A DNA stretch of 64,000 nucleotides from G020348185 sp964525045 (lineage in GTDB: Bacteria > Nitrospirota > Nitrospiria > Nitrospirales > UBA8639). Location: assembly GCA_964525045.1 (NCBI GenBank), contig CAZGFD010000001.1, positions 186,001 to 250,000 of the forward strand, written 5' to 3'. Both the position numbers and the translations under genes were made by a program. The notes under the pieces are model-generated. The model ran no database searches. It saw only the letters and a list, made by a program, of their open reading frames with translations, and had not been told where the DNA came from. This document shows, piece by piece, positions 43,191 to 53,029 of this stretch (within the stretch, counting starts at the first letter, position 1; the number at the start of each line of letters is the position of its first letter).

Positions 43191-43527
43191 CTGCCTTTTT
43201 TGTCGGATTGTGAATAAAACCGTTCCTTCTCGTCAGGTATACGAAGATGATCGGTGCCTAGCCTTTGAAGATATTAATCCGCAAGCCCGTGTGCATATCT
43301 TGGTCATTCCCAAACGACATCTGTCGTCCTTGGCCGATGTGCAAGAGTCTGATGGACCTCTAATCGGTCACCTGATGATGATCTGTGCGAAAATGGCCAA
43401 AGAGAAGGGAATTGAAGAATCGGGATACCGGGTGGTGGCGAATACCGGGGCGGAGGCAGGACAAACCGTTTTTCATTTACATTTTCATGTGCTAGGCGGT
43501 CGGGTATTTGAATGGCCGCCGGGATAA
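43183..43527 (+). CDS. HIT-family (histidine triad) nucleotide hydrolase
   Basis: A 114-residue cytoplasmic protein of the HINT type, which cleaves purine phosphoramidates or adenylates. The N-terminal zinc-like motif is CLFCRIV. The histidine triad is HLHFHVLGG near the C-terminus. The ATG at 43183, with GAGAAGGAG upstream, overlaps the hisIE stop. Its position as the last gene of the murA-his transcript suggests co-expression. Confidence 0.95.
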   Translation: MSDCLFCRIVNKTVPSRQVYEDDRCLAFEDINPQARVHILVIPKRHLSSLADVQESDGPLIGHLMMICAKMAKEKGIEESGYRVVANTGAEAGQTVFHLHFHVLGGRVFEWPPG

Positions 43528-43531
43528 AAAC

Positions 43532-43648
43532 ACGTTTCGGGTTTCGAGTAGGAATATGAAAAATTTGGGTTTCGGGTTTCGAAGAGAATAAGAAAAATTC
43601 GAGTTTCGCGTTTCGGGAAAGACTAGGAACGTTTCGGGTTTCAAGTAT
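43532..43648. repeat. Long heptad array (GTTTCGG type) before dnaG
   Basis: Four clusters of 7-bp units (GTTTCGG, GTTTCGA, TTTGGGT variants) are separated by A/G-rich spacers such as AGGAATATGAAAA and AGAGAATAAGAAAA. It is the densest example of the GTTTCGG spelling in the window. There are no conserved long repeats or equal spacers, so this is not CRISPR. Confidence 0.8.
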
Positions 43649-43777
43649 CACGTGAAGAAAAAAATGAGTCTCCACATTTGGCAACCTATGAAGTGAGAGT
43701 AAAATTTTTAGCGTTCAGTTGACATTAATTTCTCTACTTGGTAAGACCAGACATCCACTCAATGGGGGGGGAAGAAC

Positions 43778-45613
43778 TTGTCGTCAATTGGAAAAGGTAT
43801 TCCTCCAGAAATTCTTCAGCAGATCCGGGACCGAATCGATATCGTCGATATCGTGTCTCGTTATGTGTCCCTATCCAAAGCAGGTCAAAACTTAAAAGGC
43901 CTGTGTCCCTTCCATTCTGAAAAGACTCCCTCGTTTTCCGTCAGTCCCACTCGGCAAATGTTTCACTGCTTTGGTTGTGGTGTGGGTGGTGATGCCATTG
44001 CCTTTTTGATGAATCGTGAAGGATTGGGCTTTTTAGAAGTGGTGTCTGAGCTTGCTCAGCAAGCAGGCGTGTCGATTCCAAAGCCAAATCAAGGTAATGC
44101 GGACTACCGTTCCTCCTCGGAGCGGGAACGCTATGAACAAATGTATGCGGTAGCCGCATCCTGGTTTCAACAGAATCTGAACACGGCGGAAGTCGGAAAT
44201 AAAGCACGTGTATACCTGAAAAATCGTGGAATCGCCTCACCGGTCATCGAGGAGTTTGGGATTGGGTATGCCGAAGACCAATGGAACGGCCTTTCGATGC
44301 ATCTGGAAAAAAGGGGATTCAGACAAGAGGAAGTCGTTCGATCCGGGTTGGTGATCACCAAAGAAAATACTGCCCAAAGTCGTCATCAACGATATCCCTA
44401 CTACGACCGGTTCCGTGATCGCATAATATTTCCCATTACGAATTCCCGCGATCGAATTGTGGCGTTTGGCGGAAGAAGCCTCAATGATCAAAGCACACCG
44501 AAATATTTGAATTCTCCTGAAACATCTTTTTTTTCCAAAGGGCGGATGCTGTATGGCTTGGGGAAAGCCAGAAAAGCTGCCAGTCACCTTGATCGGCTGT
44601 TTCTTGTGGAAGGGTATTTTGATGTGATCGCCCTGTGCCAGGCGGGTGTTCAGAATGTCGTCGCGCCTTTAGGGACTGCGATGACATCCGACCATGTTCA
44701 GATAATTCGACGAATAGCCAAAACGGTAGTCTTATTGTTTGATGGCGATGCGGCGGGAGTGAACGCGGCCTTACGAACGCTGGATCTTTTCCTGAATACC
44801 GGCTTGACGGTCAATGTCATGGTGCTACCCAAGGGTGACGATCCGGATACCTATATTCGTCGTCAAGGGGTAGAGGACTTTATGGAATTAGAGTCACGCG
44901 CGTCTCCGCTTTTAGACTTTGCCGTGGCGGCTTGCCTTGATCAGCATAGAGGAGACTCTATTGCGGAACGGATCCGACGGGTGGATGAAGTCCTTCGCAT
45001 CATTCAGAAAACGTCAAATCCAGTGGAAAAAGCGGAGTATATTGGATTGGTTTCAGACCGCTTGGGAATTTCTCAACATGTGCTAATGGAGCGTTTTCCA
45101 ACCTTGTCGTCCCCTTCTTCTCGTCGTGTCAAGGGAAAAACTGGAGAGCCTGTTCGGGATCTTCGTAGTACGGTGCCCAAAGGCAGCCCGGAAGAACGGG
45201 ATTTGATCATCCTTCTTTTACACGAGAAGCTCGATCCACAATATTTTCAGCAATTACAGAGTCACATGTTTCAGGAGCCGCCGTATCGTCGGATTATAGA
45301 GATGGCGCTGGGCCAGATAGGGGATGAGGGCTCTTTTGATTTTGAGGGGTTTCGGACCGAAGTGTTCAACAATGAGCACATGGCTCCGGTCGTTGCCCAT
45401 CTGACCCTCCGGGAGGTCACTTTTGATAATGCATCCGATCATGCGAAAGGATGTCTGGACGTGTTGAAGAGAAAGCAACTGAAGAGGGCCCTCGACGAAC
45501 TCATTGTCAAACTCCGCCTGGCGGAGCAGGAGCAGCGGAAGGAAGACATCGATCGCCTCATTCTTGAGATTGATCGGATTCGCGATCAAAAAGCGATGTT
45601 GGTGGTTTCCTGA
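43778..45613 (+). CDS. dnaG: DNA primase
   Basis: Makes RNA primers at the replication fork. The N-terminal zinc finger is CPFHSEKTPSFSVSPTRQMF with HCFGCGVGGD. The Toprim core has LVEGYFDVIALCQAG and FDGDAAGVNAA (metal-binding Asp-x-Asp). The C-terminal DnaB-binding region follows. The 611-residue length is normal. The start is a TTG at 43778 after a G-rich ribosome site. It forms the usual dnaG-rpoD macromolecular-synthesis pair with the next gene; no rpsU is upstream. Confidence 0.96.
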   Translation: MSSIGKGIPPEILQQIRDRIDIVDIVSRYVSLSKAGQNLKGLCPFHSEKTPSFSVSPTRQMFHCFGCGVGGDAIAFLMNREGLGFLEVVSELAQQAGVSIPKPNQGNADYRSSSERERYEQMYAVAASWFQQNLNTAEVGNKARVYLKNRGIASPVIEEFGIGYAEDQWNGLSMHLEKRGFRQEEVVRSGLVITKENTAQSRHQRYPYYDRFRDRIIFPITNSRDRIVAFGGRSLNDQSTPKYLNSPETSFFSKGRMLYGLGKARKAASHLDRLFLVEGYFDVIALCQAGVQNVVAPLGTAMTSDHVQIIRRIAKTVVLLFDGDAAGVNAALRTLDLFLNTGLTVNVMVLPKGDDPDTYIRRQGVEDFMELESRASPLLDFAVAACLDQHRGDSIAERIRRVDEVLRIIQKTSNPVEKAEYIGLVSDRLGISQHVLMERFPTLSSPSSRRVKGKTGEPVRDLRSTVPKGSPEERDLIILLLHEKLDPQYFQQLQSHMFQEPPYRRIIEMALGQIGDEGSFDFEGFRTEVFNNEHMAPVVAHLTLREVTFDNASDHAKGCLDVLKRKQLKRALDELIVKLRLAEQEQRKEDIDRLILEIDRIRDQKAMLVVS

Positions 45614-45638
45614 TATTCAGCATTCAAAGGTAATGGGA

Positions 45639-47456
45639 ATGGCTAAAAGTGAGTTACAGGGAAAGGTGAAGCGACCGGTAGCTTTGGTCAAAGAAAAAGA
45701 ACCTTCCGCCCACAGTGACTTGAGTCATTCACTTCAATCGAAAAAAAAGTCTTCGAAACAACTAAACCCCTTGTTGGAAACCGTTGAGGAAAAGGGTATG
45801 GACATGACGGGGTCAGCCGAGCAGAAGGTCCAACAGCAGGAGATTGGGGATCCGAATGGTAAACCTGATGAGGCCATCGTTGATTTGGAAGGTAGGCTGG
45901 AAAAGGCAGAACGGGACTCACCGGCTGATCAGCCTGTTGACCTGAGTTCCATCGATGATCCCCTTCGGCTTTATTTAAGGGAAATGGGGAATGTCGGATT
46001 GTTGAATCGGGAAGGAGAAATTGGTTTAGCAAAGAAAATTGAAGAAGCGAGGCAGGAATTAGCTTCGGCGGTGTTTGGTATGCCAATGACCGTTCTCTCT
46101 GTGCTTTCTCTCCGCGAACGACTCATTCACCAAGAACTACGTGCCAGAGACATTGTCATGTCTCGGGAAGGAACGGAGGAGGAGGGTTTAGATGATGATC
46201 TGCTTGCCCCGGATGATGAAGAATTTCGGGAACAGACTCTAGGAGAGCTCGACAAAATTCATAAATTAGCCAAACCGTTTTTGGCGAGCGTGACGAAACG
46301 GCGGTCCACCCGTGATGGGGATGAAGGGGCTTCAGGAAAAGTCGATAAATCCTTGGAAGCCCTTAAAGTTCAACTCATTGAGCGGATTTCATCATTGAAC
46401 TTACATCCCACGATTTTGGAGTCCCTACTCCAGCACATAAAAGACGTGGCCGTCCAAGCCGAACAATCCGAGCATATCCTTCAAAATTGTTGTAGACGGT
46501 TGGGCCTCTCGAAACACGATGGCATGGTTGTTCTTCGGCGCATGATTAGAAGTCCTCAAAGATTTCTGGCTGCTCAACAAAAAGGAGATTGTTCAGAAGA
46601 AACCCTCGGACATCTCCAAGAAACCGCAACCGAAGCCTATGCAACTCTGCGGACCATTGAGGATCAGGTGGCGTTGGTTCCAGCCAAACACCTCCGTCAC
46701 ACTCACCTTGCCATTAGACGTGCAGAGGAAAAAATGAATAACGGGAAGGCGTCGCTTATCGAAGCCAATTTACGCCTCGTCGTCAGTATTGCGAAGCGGT
46801 ATACCAATCGAGGGTTACAATTTTTGGACCTCATTCAGGAGGGCAATATTGGACTCATGAAGGCCGTGGAAAAATTTGAATACCGACGAGGGTATAAATT
46901 TAGTACCTATGCCACCTGGTGGATTCGGCAAGCCATCACCAGAGCCATTGCAGACCAAGCAAGGACAATTCGAATACCGGTTCATATGATCGAAACCATT
47001 AATAAACTGGTCAGAACCTCAAGGCATCTTGTTCAACGATTGGGACGTGAGCCCACTCCGGAAGAAATTGGAGAAAGAATGGGGCTTCCATTGGATAAGG
47101 TGAGAAAGATTTTGCGAATCGCCAGGGAACCGATTTCACTCGAGACTCCAATTGGTGAAGAAGAAGATAGCCATCTTGGTGATTTTATTGAAGATAAAAC
47201 CGTGGGATCTCCCTTGGAGGCCGCAGTACGGTTTGATATGCAACGTCAAATTTCTGGGGCCTTGGGGTCTCTCACTCCCCGTGAAGAAATCGTTCTGCGA
47301 AAGCGATTCGGGATTGGTGAAGGTAACGATCATACCCTGGAAGAAGTTGGTCAGGACTTTGAAGTGACCCGTGAGCGAATTCGGCAAATAGAAGCGAAAG
47401 CTCTGAGAAAGTTACGCCATCCGAGCCGTAGCAAAAAATTGAGAACATTTGCGTAA
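45639..47456 (+). CDS. rpoD: Primary sigma factor RpoD (sigma-70)
   Basis: Directs RNA polymerase to housekeeping promoters. Region 1.2 is DDPLRLYLREMGNVGLLNRE, followed by a long non-conserved segment. Regions 2.1-2.4 include LIEANLRLVVSIAKRYTNRG, DLIQEGNIGLMKAVEKF and FSTYATWWIRQAITRAIADQ. Region 3 has RIPVHMIETINKL, and region 4.2 ends VTRERIRQIEAKALRKLRHP. I start at the ATG at 45639 (AAAGG eight bases upstream), giving 605 residues. It is probably co-transcribed with dnaG, 25 bp upstream. Confidence 0.96.
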   Translation: MAKSELQGKVKRPVALVKEKEPSAHSDLSHSLQSKKKSSKQLNPLLETVEEKGMDMTGSAEQKVQQQEIGDPNGKPDEAIVDLEGRLEKAERDSPADQPVDLSSIDDPLRLYLREMGNVGLLNREGEIGLAKKIEEARQELASAVFGMPMTVLSVLSLRERLIHQELRARDIVMSREGTEEEGLDDDLLAPDDEEFREQTLGELDKIHKLAKPFLASVTKRRSTRDGDEGASGKVDKSLEALKVQLIERISSLNLHPTILESLLQHIKDVAVQAEQSEHILQNCCRRLGLSKHDGMVVLRRMIRSPQRFLAAQQKGDCSEETLGHLQETATEAYATLRTIEDQVALVPAKHLRHTHLAIRRAEEKMNNGKASLIEANLRLVVSIAKRYTNRGLQFLDLIQEGNIGLMKAVEKFEYRRGYKFSTYATWWIRQAITRAIADQARTIRIPVHMIETINKLVRTSRHLVQRLGREPTPEEIGERMGLPLDKVRKILRIAREPISLETPIGEEEDSHLGDFIEDKTVGSPLEAAVRFDMQRQISGALGSLTPREEIVLRKRFGIGEGNDHTLEEVGQDFEVTRERIRQIEAKALRKLRHPSRSKKLRTFA

Positions 47457-47543
47457 AATGGGTCGGACTCGGTACAGTAGTTGGATGGAGATCGTAGCAA
47501 GATGACCCCAAGGGTCAAGGGGATTATAACCATGAGGGTGTCG

Positions 47544-47620
47544 GGGCCCATAGCTCAGGTGGTTAGAGCGGCTGACTCATAATCAGTTGGTCCTAGGTTC
47601 AAGTCCTAGTGGGCCCACCA
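47544..47620 (+). tRNA. tRNA-Ile (CAU anticodon, lysidine type)
   Basis: A complete 77-nt cloverleaf with an encoded CCA. The acceptor pairs GGGCCCA with TGGGCCC. The anticodon loop is CTCATAA. The order GACTCATAATC followed by TTGGTC matches the E. coli ileX-type tRNA, whose C34 is changed to lysidine to read AUA. A CAU anticodon alone would also fit elongator Met, so Ile is inferred. Its CCA is also the first three bases of a palindromic repeat. Confidence 0.93.
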
Positions 47621-47719
47621 GCCTTCGCCAAGGCTTCGGCTGGCAGGCCAGCTAGGTTGGAAAGTAGGCGACTGGATAACTAAGGATTCTGGATATCGGA
47701 GCGAAGGCTGCCAGCAGGC
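47618..47719. repeat. GC-rich palindromic repeat abutting tRNA-Ile
   Basis: CCAGCCTTCGCCAAGGCTTC continues to 47647 and folds on itself. A partial second copy (GCGAAGGCTGCCAGCAGGC) lies at 47701-47719. A related copy interrupts the REP at 48632-48668. The first three bases coincide with the tRNA's CCA. Function unknown. Confidence 0.6.
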
Positions 47720-47795
47720 ATATATAAAAAAAAAGACCAAATCATAGCATGTATCCTATAGCGATGAAGTACCTATTCCTTCCACTGAGGTTCCG

Positions 47796-48566
47796 TTGAA
47801 CCCTCAACTCCAATTCCTCATTGAACTGCAGAAATTTGATCTTCGGATCTTCGAAATTCAAGAGCAACAACAACATATTCCCGAACTGATTAAGACCGCC
47901 CAGGCTCCCTCTTTGGAACTGGCGCATCGTTTGAAAATACTAAAGGATGCAGGTGAGGCGTTAACGAAGGAACGCAGGAGTTCTGAACAGGAACTCTCGG
48001 TTCAAGAGGAACACATTCACAAGATTCGAGGTCGTCTGAACGAGTTGAAAACCAACAAAGAGTATCAAGCGCATCTGTTTGAGATAGAATTGGCGAGGAA
48101 AAAGAAAGATCTGTTGGAAGAAGCGGTTCTCTCCGTCCTTGAACGGATTGAACAAAATGAAAAGGAAGCCAAGGAGTTGGAAGAAAATCTTCGGGAAGCT
48201 GAAGAAAAATTCAACCGTGAAAAAGTGCAATTAGAAACTCAAGTGAACACTCTGAACCAGGAGCTTTCGGAGCTGGAACGCCAACATCAAGAACATGCCC
48301 AACTAATGGATGCCAAGATTCTGGCTCGATATTCCAAGCTCAAAACTGCACGAAAGGGGTTTGCCGTCGCTCAGGTTCGAAATGGCACCTGTTCCGGATG
48401 CCGTCTGCAAATTCCTCCCCAGCTGATTGCCGAAGTGAAAAGGGGTGACGAATTACTGAACTGTTCCTACTGCCATCGAATTCTGTATTGGGAACCTCCC
48501 AGCGATAAATCCACCTGGACGGAAACCTCCCAAGTTGACCTTGAACGGGTCGACGAATTACGGTAA
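47796..48566 (+). CDS. Coiled-coil protein with C-terminal C4 zinc ribbon (COG1579 type)
   Basis: A 256-residue cytoplasmic protein. About residues 20-185 form a long charged coiled coil (LFEIELARKKKDLLEEAVLS, EKEAKELEENLREAEEKFNR). The C-terminal domain has two Cys pairs, GTCSGCRLQIPPQLIAEVK and LLNCSYCHRILYW, a C4 zinc ribbon. Related proteins occur near RNase or ribosome-associated genes, but the function is not settled. TTG start with GAGG upstream. Confidence 0.85.
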   Translation: MNPQLQFLIELQKFDLRIFEIQEQQQHIPELIKTAQAPSLELAHRLKILKDAGEALTKERRSSEQELSVQEEHIHKIRGRLNELKTNKEYQAHLFEIELARKKKDLLEEAVLSVLERIEQNEKEAKELEENLREAEEKFNREKVQLETQVNTLNQELSELERQHQEHAQLMDAKILARYSKLKTARKGFAVAQVRNGTCSGCRLQIPPQLIAEVKRGDELLNCSYCHRILYWEPPSDKSTWTETSQVDLERVDELR

Positions 48567-48593
48567 CGGACCACACCCTACCATTCCTTCTCT

Positions 48594-48682
48594 GTAGTTG
48601 CGCTATCTCATAGCGCCTCTTTGGGGCAGCACCTGCCTGCAGGAAGCCGCCTCGGCGGAGGCTGGTAGGATGCTGCAACTAC
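48594..48682. repeat. REPIN-like repeat with a nested palindromic insertion
   Basis: A left REP (48594-48617, GTAGTTGCGCTATCTCATAG onward) pairs with an inverted right REP that is broken. GGGGCAGCA before 48632 and GGATGCTGCAACTAC after 48668 fit together as one arm. The roughly 37 bp between them resembles the GC-rich palindrome beside tRNA-Ile. Confidence 0.7.
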
Positions 48683-48694
48683 ATTTCTTAAATT

Positions 48695-48866
48695 TCATGA
48701 TTCGATATTCCCTGTTCGATATTGGATATTGAATTCTGGAGGAGGTAGGAAAATGTCCAATATCCAATCAAGAATATCCAATTTCGAAGGGAGGAAACAG
48801 CAGAGAAACCACTTTCCCCCGTTTTGATTCGACATGCCTTGTTCCATTTTGGATATTGATTTCCAG
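48695..48866. repeat. Heptad arrays of the GATATTG type
   Basis: Three clusters are seen at 48695-48735, 48753-48790 and 48824-48866, built from GATATTC, GATATTG and TGGATAT units seven bases apart. The middle cluster is inverted relative to the others. They match the spelling at 29454-29641. RNase P RNA starts about 130 bp downstream. Confidence 0.75.
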
Positions 48867-48997
48867 GCTTCCCTATGTCGCCACGCGACTGGAAATGGCG
48901 ATGAATATACTTAGGTTAAAAAACTTATCGTGGAGGTATTCCCTTCCCTTCGGTTGCTTGCATTGCCTTCCCGGGGGATTTATGATGATAACCGGTG

Positions 48998-49448
48998 TGC
49001 TGGAGTGGAGGGGGTGATCGCTCACTGGTGAAAGTGAGAGGAAAGTCCGGACTCCATCGGGCAAGGTGCTGGGTAACACCCAGGCGGAGTGATCCGACAC
49101 CGGCGCCACAGAAAACAAACCGCCGACGGGATGGGCTTTGCTTGTCAAGGCTCACCCCAGGTAAGGGTGAAACGGTGGGGTAAGAGCCTACCGCACCTGT
49201 GGTGACACAGGTGGCAGGGTAAGCGTCACCTGGAGCAAGACCAAATAGGAGAACGATCCAACGGATCCTTTTTGAACCAGAGACAGATTGACTGGGGCTG
49301 AAGGCGGCCGTTGGGGGAGGCTGGCCCAGCCGAGGTTCTCGGGTAGGTCGCTAGAAGCCTAAGGTAACTTAGGTTCCAGAGAAATGATCACCTCCGCAGG
49401 AATGTCGTTTCCGGCGGGACAGAATCCGGCTTATACCTCCACTCCACC
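48998..49448 (+). ncRNA. rnpB: RNase P RNA (type A)
   Basis: The catalytic RNA of RNase P, which trims tRNA 5' leaders. Conserved blocks occur in order: GAGGAAAGTCCGGACTCC (P4 5' side), ACAGAAAACAAACCGCC, GGTGAAACGGTGGGGTAAGA with GAGCCTACCGC, and GACAGAATCCGGCTTAT (P4 3' side). The ends pair as GGAGTGGAGG with CCTCCACTCC (P1). The length of about 450 nt is at the upper end for bacterial type A. Exact ends are within a few bases. Confidence 0.96.
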
Positions 49449-49676
49449 ACCGCCCATTCCTTTTCTTCCATGCTTCCTTCAGAGTGCTCCCGAGGTTTGT
49501 GAGGGTCAAAATAGGTCCGGAAAGGGCTGTTTGACTCGCATTTTATACCGTTGCTAGAATGGCTCTCTGGTTAGCGAGTGAAGCCCCATATTTCGCATTG
49601 AAACGCCTGAGAAAAAGCACGAGTTTTTTCCCTACGAAATAGACCTACCACACACAGGCCATTTCAATTCATGTTC

Positions 49677-49754
49677 GTCCCCATCGTCTAGCCTGGCCTA
49701 GGACGCCGGCCTTTCAAGCCGGCAACACGGGTTCAAATCCCGTTGGGGACGCCA
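49677..49754 (+). tRNA. tRNA-Glu (UUC)
   Basis: A complete 78-nt cloverleaf with an encoded CCA. The acceptor pairs GTCCCCA with TGGGGAC. The anticodon loop CTTTCAA gives UUC. The T arm is ACGGGTTCAAATCCCGT. An imperfect hairpin follows within 10 bp. Confidence 0.96.
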
Positions 49755-49762
49755 CCGAGGTT

Positions 49763-49821
49763 GGAACAAGGTCACCTGGCAAGAGCTTCTCAAAAGTCCC
49801 TTGTCCGGTGACTTTGTCTCC
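49763..49821 (+). terminator. Imperfect hairpin after tRNA-Glu
   Basis: GGAACAAGGTCACCTGGCAA pairs, with a few mismatches, with a segment ending near 49821 (CTTGTCCGGTGACTTTG). There is no strong U run. It could terminate tRNA transcription or assist 3' processing. Confidence 0.4.
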
Positions 49822-49950
49822 GACCCTTCTGACTGCCTTCACCGGATGACATTCTTATTCTCCAACCATCATGTTCCTAGGACTGTGACAAGCTTGAGGA
49901 ATGTGGCGTTGTAATAAGCTTTTCATATCCGTAATACGACAAACTTAGAT

Positions 49951-52773
49951 ATGAATCACTCCCCCATAGACTATCAACCCTCAAGCGACAAAGCGTTACG
50001 TGCTCGAGTCAAGCTGTTTGGAACTCTTCTGGGCGAGGTACTGCGTGACCATGCCGGCGTTCCGGTTTTCTCGACGGTTGAAACATTACGCAAGGGATAC
50101 ATCAGCTTGCGTAGAAAAGAAACTCCTATGAAACGCCGGAGATTGAAACGGGTCATTGAGAGAATAGACGAATCAACACTTGAGCAAGTGGTCCGGGCAT
50201 TTCATTCCTACTTCAGCCTAGCCAACATTGCGGAGGAGTCGTTCAAGCACCGGCAGCGCCGAAAACAAATTCGTGCAGGCAAGCAATTGTGGAAGGGATC
50301 ATTTGGGAACACCATTCAAGAATTTCACCAGCGCGGGGTATCTGCTCAAGAATTACAGCGATTGCTCGACGAGCTTCGCTACGTTCCCGTTTTTACAGCC
50401 CATCCGACAGAGATAAAACATCCAAACATTCTTGAAACCCTCCAACGCCTCTTTGCATTCGAGGAAGAGTTGGATAATACGCAACTCGGCCGGTATGAAC
50501 GAACCCACATCATGGAGTGTTTGAAAACCAACGTCCAAATTTTGTGGAAGACCGAAGAAGGGCGGGTGAGAAAGCCCAGTGTTGAAGATGAAATACGAAT
50601 TGGATTGTATTATTTTCGCACTTCTCTTTTTGCCGCCATTCCTGTGATGTATCGTAAACTAGAGGAATCAATAAACCGGGTGTATGCCGACGGGGCTCAC
50701 CACGAATCCCTTCAAGTACCGAGTTTTTTACGATTTGGGTCCTGGATTGGCGGAGATCGTGACGGCAATCCCAATGTGACCCCTGATGTGACTCGATTTG
50801 CCGTTCGATTACAGGCCAGGACTGTCTTAAGAGAATACCTTCGACGGGTCAAAGCCCTAGTTCATTTTCTCACCCACTCCGATAGATGGGTGACCCCCTC
50901 TACGGAATTTCTGGCATCCCTGAATCGAGACCAACCTCTCGCTCTCAAAGTCTTTGCACACAACCCACATCTCTATCGCCATGAGCCCTATTGCCGAAAA
51001 CTTGTGATTATGCGGCATCGATTACAAGAGCATCTCCGATTGGTAGACAACCGTCTTTCCGAAAAGAATGGCAGACCGTCGGAGCATGCCTATTCGTCAG
51101 AAACGGCTTTTCTTGCCGACCTGTATCTGATTCGAGACTCTCTCCAATTCCATGGTGATGGGAATATTGCCGATGGAGCACTTAAAGATCTTATTCGGCT
51201 GGTTGAGACATTTGGATTTTTTTTGGCCCCCTTGGACCTTCGCGAGGAATCGAGTCGCCATACGTCGGCCGTTAATGAAATTCTCACGAGTCTTGGAAGA
51301 AGAGAGGATTATCTGACCCTTCATGAGGAACAAAAGCTTCAAGTTCTGGGAGAGATGCTTTTGAAATCAGCCGGTTCTCCCTTACCCGACTCTCTCAGTG
51401 AGGAAACACAGAAGACTCTCGAAGTGTTCAAGGTCATGAGCGAAATGCGTGAGGAAGTCAGCCAACAGGTTTTTGGTAGTTATGTCATTTCCATGACCCA
51501 TCACGCCAGTCACGTGTTGGAAGTGGCATGGCTTGCGAAACTCCTGGGCCTTCTCGGACGAACTGATGCCGGAGAGTGGCATTGTCAAATCCGTATCGTG
51601 CCGTTATTCGAAACCATTGATGATCTTATTCGTTGCCAATCGATCATGCAGACCCTATTCGATCAACGATTGTATCGGGACCTGCTTCGCTGTACTGGGA
51701 ATATTCAAGAAGTGATGCTGGGGTATTCGGATTCGTGCAAAGATGGCGGCATCTTGGCCTCCTCCTGGAACCTGTACCAAGCCCAGCACCAGATAATCGA
51801 GTTAGCGAAGCAGTATGGAATCCACTGTCGCCTATTTCATGGCAGAGGGGGCACGGTTGGTCGTGGTGGAGGACCCACCCACGAAGCCATACTCGCTCAA
51901 CCCGAAGGGACGGTTCACGGTCAAATCAAATTTACTGAACAGGGAGAAGTCCTCTCACACAAATATTCGAATATCGATACGGCGATTTATGAATTGACCA
52001 TGGGTATCACGGGTCTCATGAAAGCGAGTGCCCATGTCATTGAAGGCCTTTCATATGACCGGCACCAGGGGCAGGAGATTCTGACGGAGCTCTCCCGTAT
52101 GAGTGAACAATGCTATCGGGAATTAACGGAACAGACCGAAGGGTTTTTTGACTATTTCTATGATGTGACACCCGTCAGCCAAATCGGACAATTAAATATT
52201 GGTTCCCGGCCTTCTCATCGAAATCCTGTCGCACGAGGGAAAGATTCGATTCGGGCCATTCCTTGGGTTTTTGGTTGGGCGCAAGCCCGGCACACGTTGC
52301 CTGGTTGGTATGGCTTGGGGACTGCTCTAGAAAAATGGCGTGCTCACGATCCCGCACGATTAGCCATGTTACAAACCCTTAATAGCCAATGGCCGTTTTT
52401 TCGTGCGTTACTCAGCAACGCTCAAATGGTGTTGGCCAAAACTGACATGAGAATTTCGGGGAAATACGCACAGTTGTCTCAAAACTCCAAGCAGGGAGAA
52501 CACATTTATGGAATGATCAAGGAAGAATATGAGCGGACGGTGAGGCAAATACTAGACGTAATCGGATCCGATACGTTGCTGAAGGACGATATCCCCTTAG
52601 CGCTTTCCATTTCACGTCGCAATCCCTATCTAGATCCTTTGAATGAAATTCAAATCACCTTGCTGCGACGTCTGAAGGCAGCCTCCAACGATAAAAAGCC
52701 CCGACACATGCATCGCATCATTTTGCTCCGTAGCATCAATGCCATTGCGGCAGGTTTGCAAAATACCGGGTAG
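49951..52773 (+). CDS. ppc: Phosphoenolpyruvate carboxylase
   Basis: Converts PEP and bicarbonate to oxaloacetate, refilling the TCA cycle. It is 940 residues, a normal length. Catalytic blocks are FTAHPTE (His), FGSWIGGDRDGNPNVTPD, FHGRGGTVGRGGGPTHEAI (glycine loop) and the C-terminal RSINAIAAGLQNTG. LGYSDSCKDGGILASSW is another family marker. The ATG at 49951 lies about 200 bp after tRNA-Glu. It likely supports anaplerosis in an autotroph. No regulator is adjacent. Confidence 0.97.
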   Translation: MNHSPIDYQPSSDKALRARVKLFGTLLGEVLRDHAGVPVFSTVETLRKGYISLRRKETPMKRRRLKRVIERIDESTLEQVVRAFHSYFSLANIAEESFKHRQRRKQIRAGKQLWKGSFGNTIQEFHQRGVSAQELQRLLDELRYVPVFTAHPTEIKHPNILETLQRLFAFEEELDNTQLGRYERTHIMECLKTNVQILWKTEEGRVRKPSVEDEIRIGLYYFRTSLFAAIPVMYRKLEESINRVYADGAHHESLQVPSFLRFGSWIGGDRDGNPNVTPDVTRFAVRLQARTVLREYLRRVKALVHFLTHSDRWVTPSTEFLASLNRDQPLALKVFAHNPHLYRHEPYCRKLVIMRHRLQEHLRLVDNRLSEKNGRPSEHAYSSETAFLADLYLIRDSLQFHGDGNIADGALKDLIRLVETFGFFLAPLDLREESSRHTSAVNEILTSLGRREDYLTLHEEQKLQVLGEMLLKSAGSPLPDSLSEETQKTLEVFKVMSEMREEVSQQVFGSYVISMTHHASHVLEVAWLAKLLGLLGRTDAGEWHCQIRIVPLFETIDDLIRCQSIMQTLFDQRLYRDLLRCTGNIQEVMLGYSDSCKDGGILASSWNLYQAQHQIIELAKQYGIHCRLFHGRGGTVGRGGGPTHEAILAQPEGTVHGQIKFTEQGEVLSHKYSNIDTAIYELTMGITGLMKASAHVIEGLSYDRHQGQEILTELSRMSEQCYRELTEQTEGFFDYFYDVTPVSQIGQLNIGSRPSHRNPVARGKDSIRAIPWVFGWAQARHTLPGWYGLGTALEKWRAHDPARLAMLQTLNSQWPFFRALLSNAQMVLAKTDMRISGKYAQLSQNSKQGEHIYGMIKEEYERTVRQILDVIGSDTLLKDDIPLALSISRRNPYLDPLNEIQITLLRRLKAASNDKKPRHMHRIILLRSINAIAAGLQNTG

Positions 52774-53029
52774 CCAATCGTTTTTTCATTCCAATTGAAT
52801 CTCCTGAATCTCCCCAAAGCCCGCGACCCTCATACCGCTTGTCGTTCGAAATGACTGAGGGGCTTGCACGTTTGAAACATGCGAAAAGAGTCAATTGACC
52901 CTTGATGATCTCTTAGTTAAATTTGAGATTCAACCCAAGGCGCGTTTTCATTTTCTCCAAGATGGCCCATGTGTTTTGGTGAACGCGGACATGAATTGAG
53001 CAAATCTAGAGCGGAGGGGGTATGCGCCA

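Noticed and set aside
43532..43648. Repeat-rich stretch as a possible CRISPR array
   Set aside because: The units are 7-bp and degenerate, the spacers are not of constant length or unique, and there are no cas genes nearby.
47618..47620. tRNA-Ile CCA as part of an attachment site for an integrated element
   Set aside because: Only a short palindrome follows, with no integrase gene and no second copy of the tRNA 3' end in the window.
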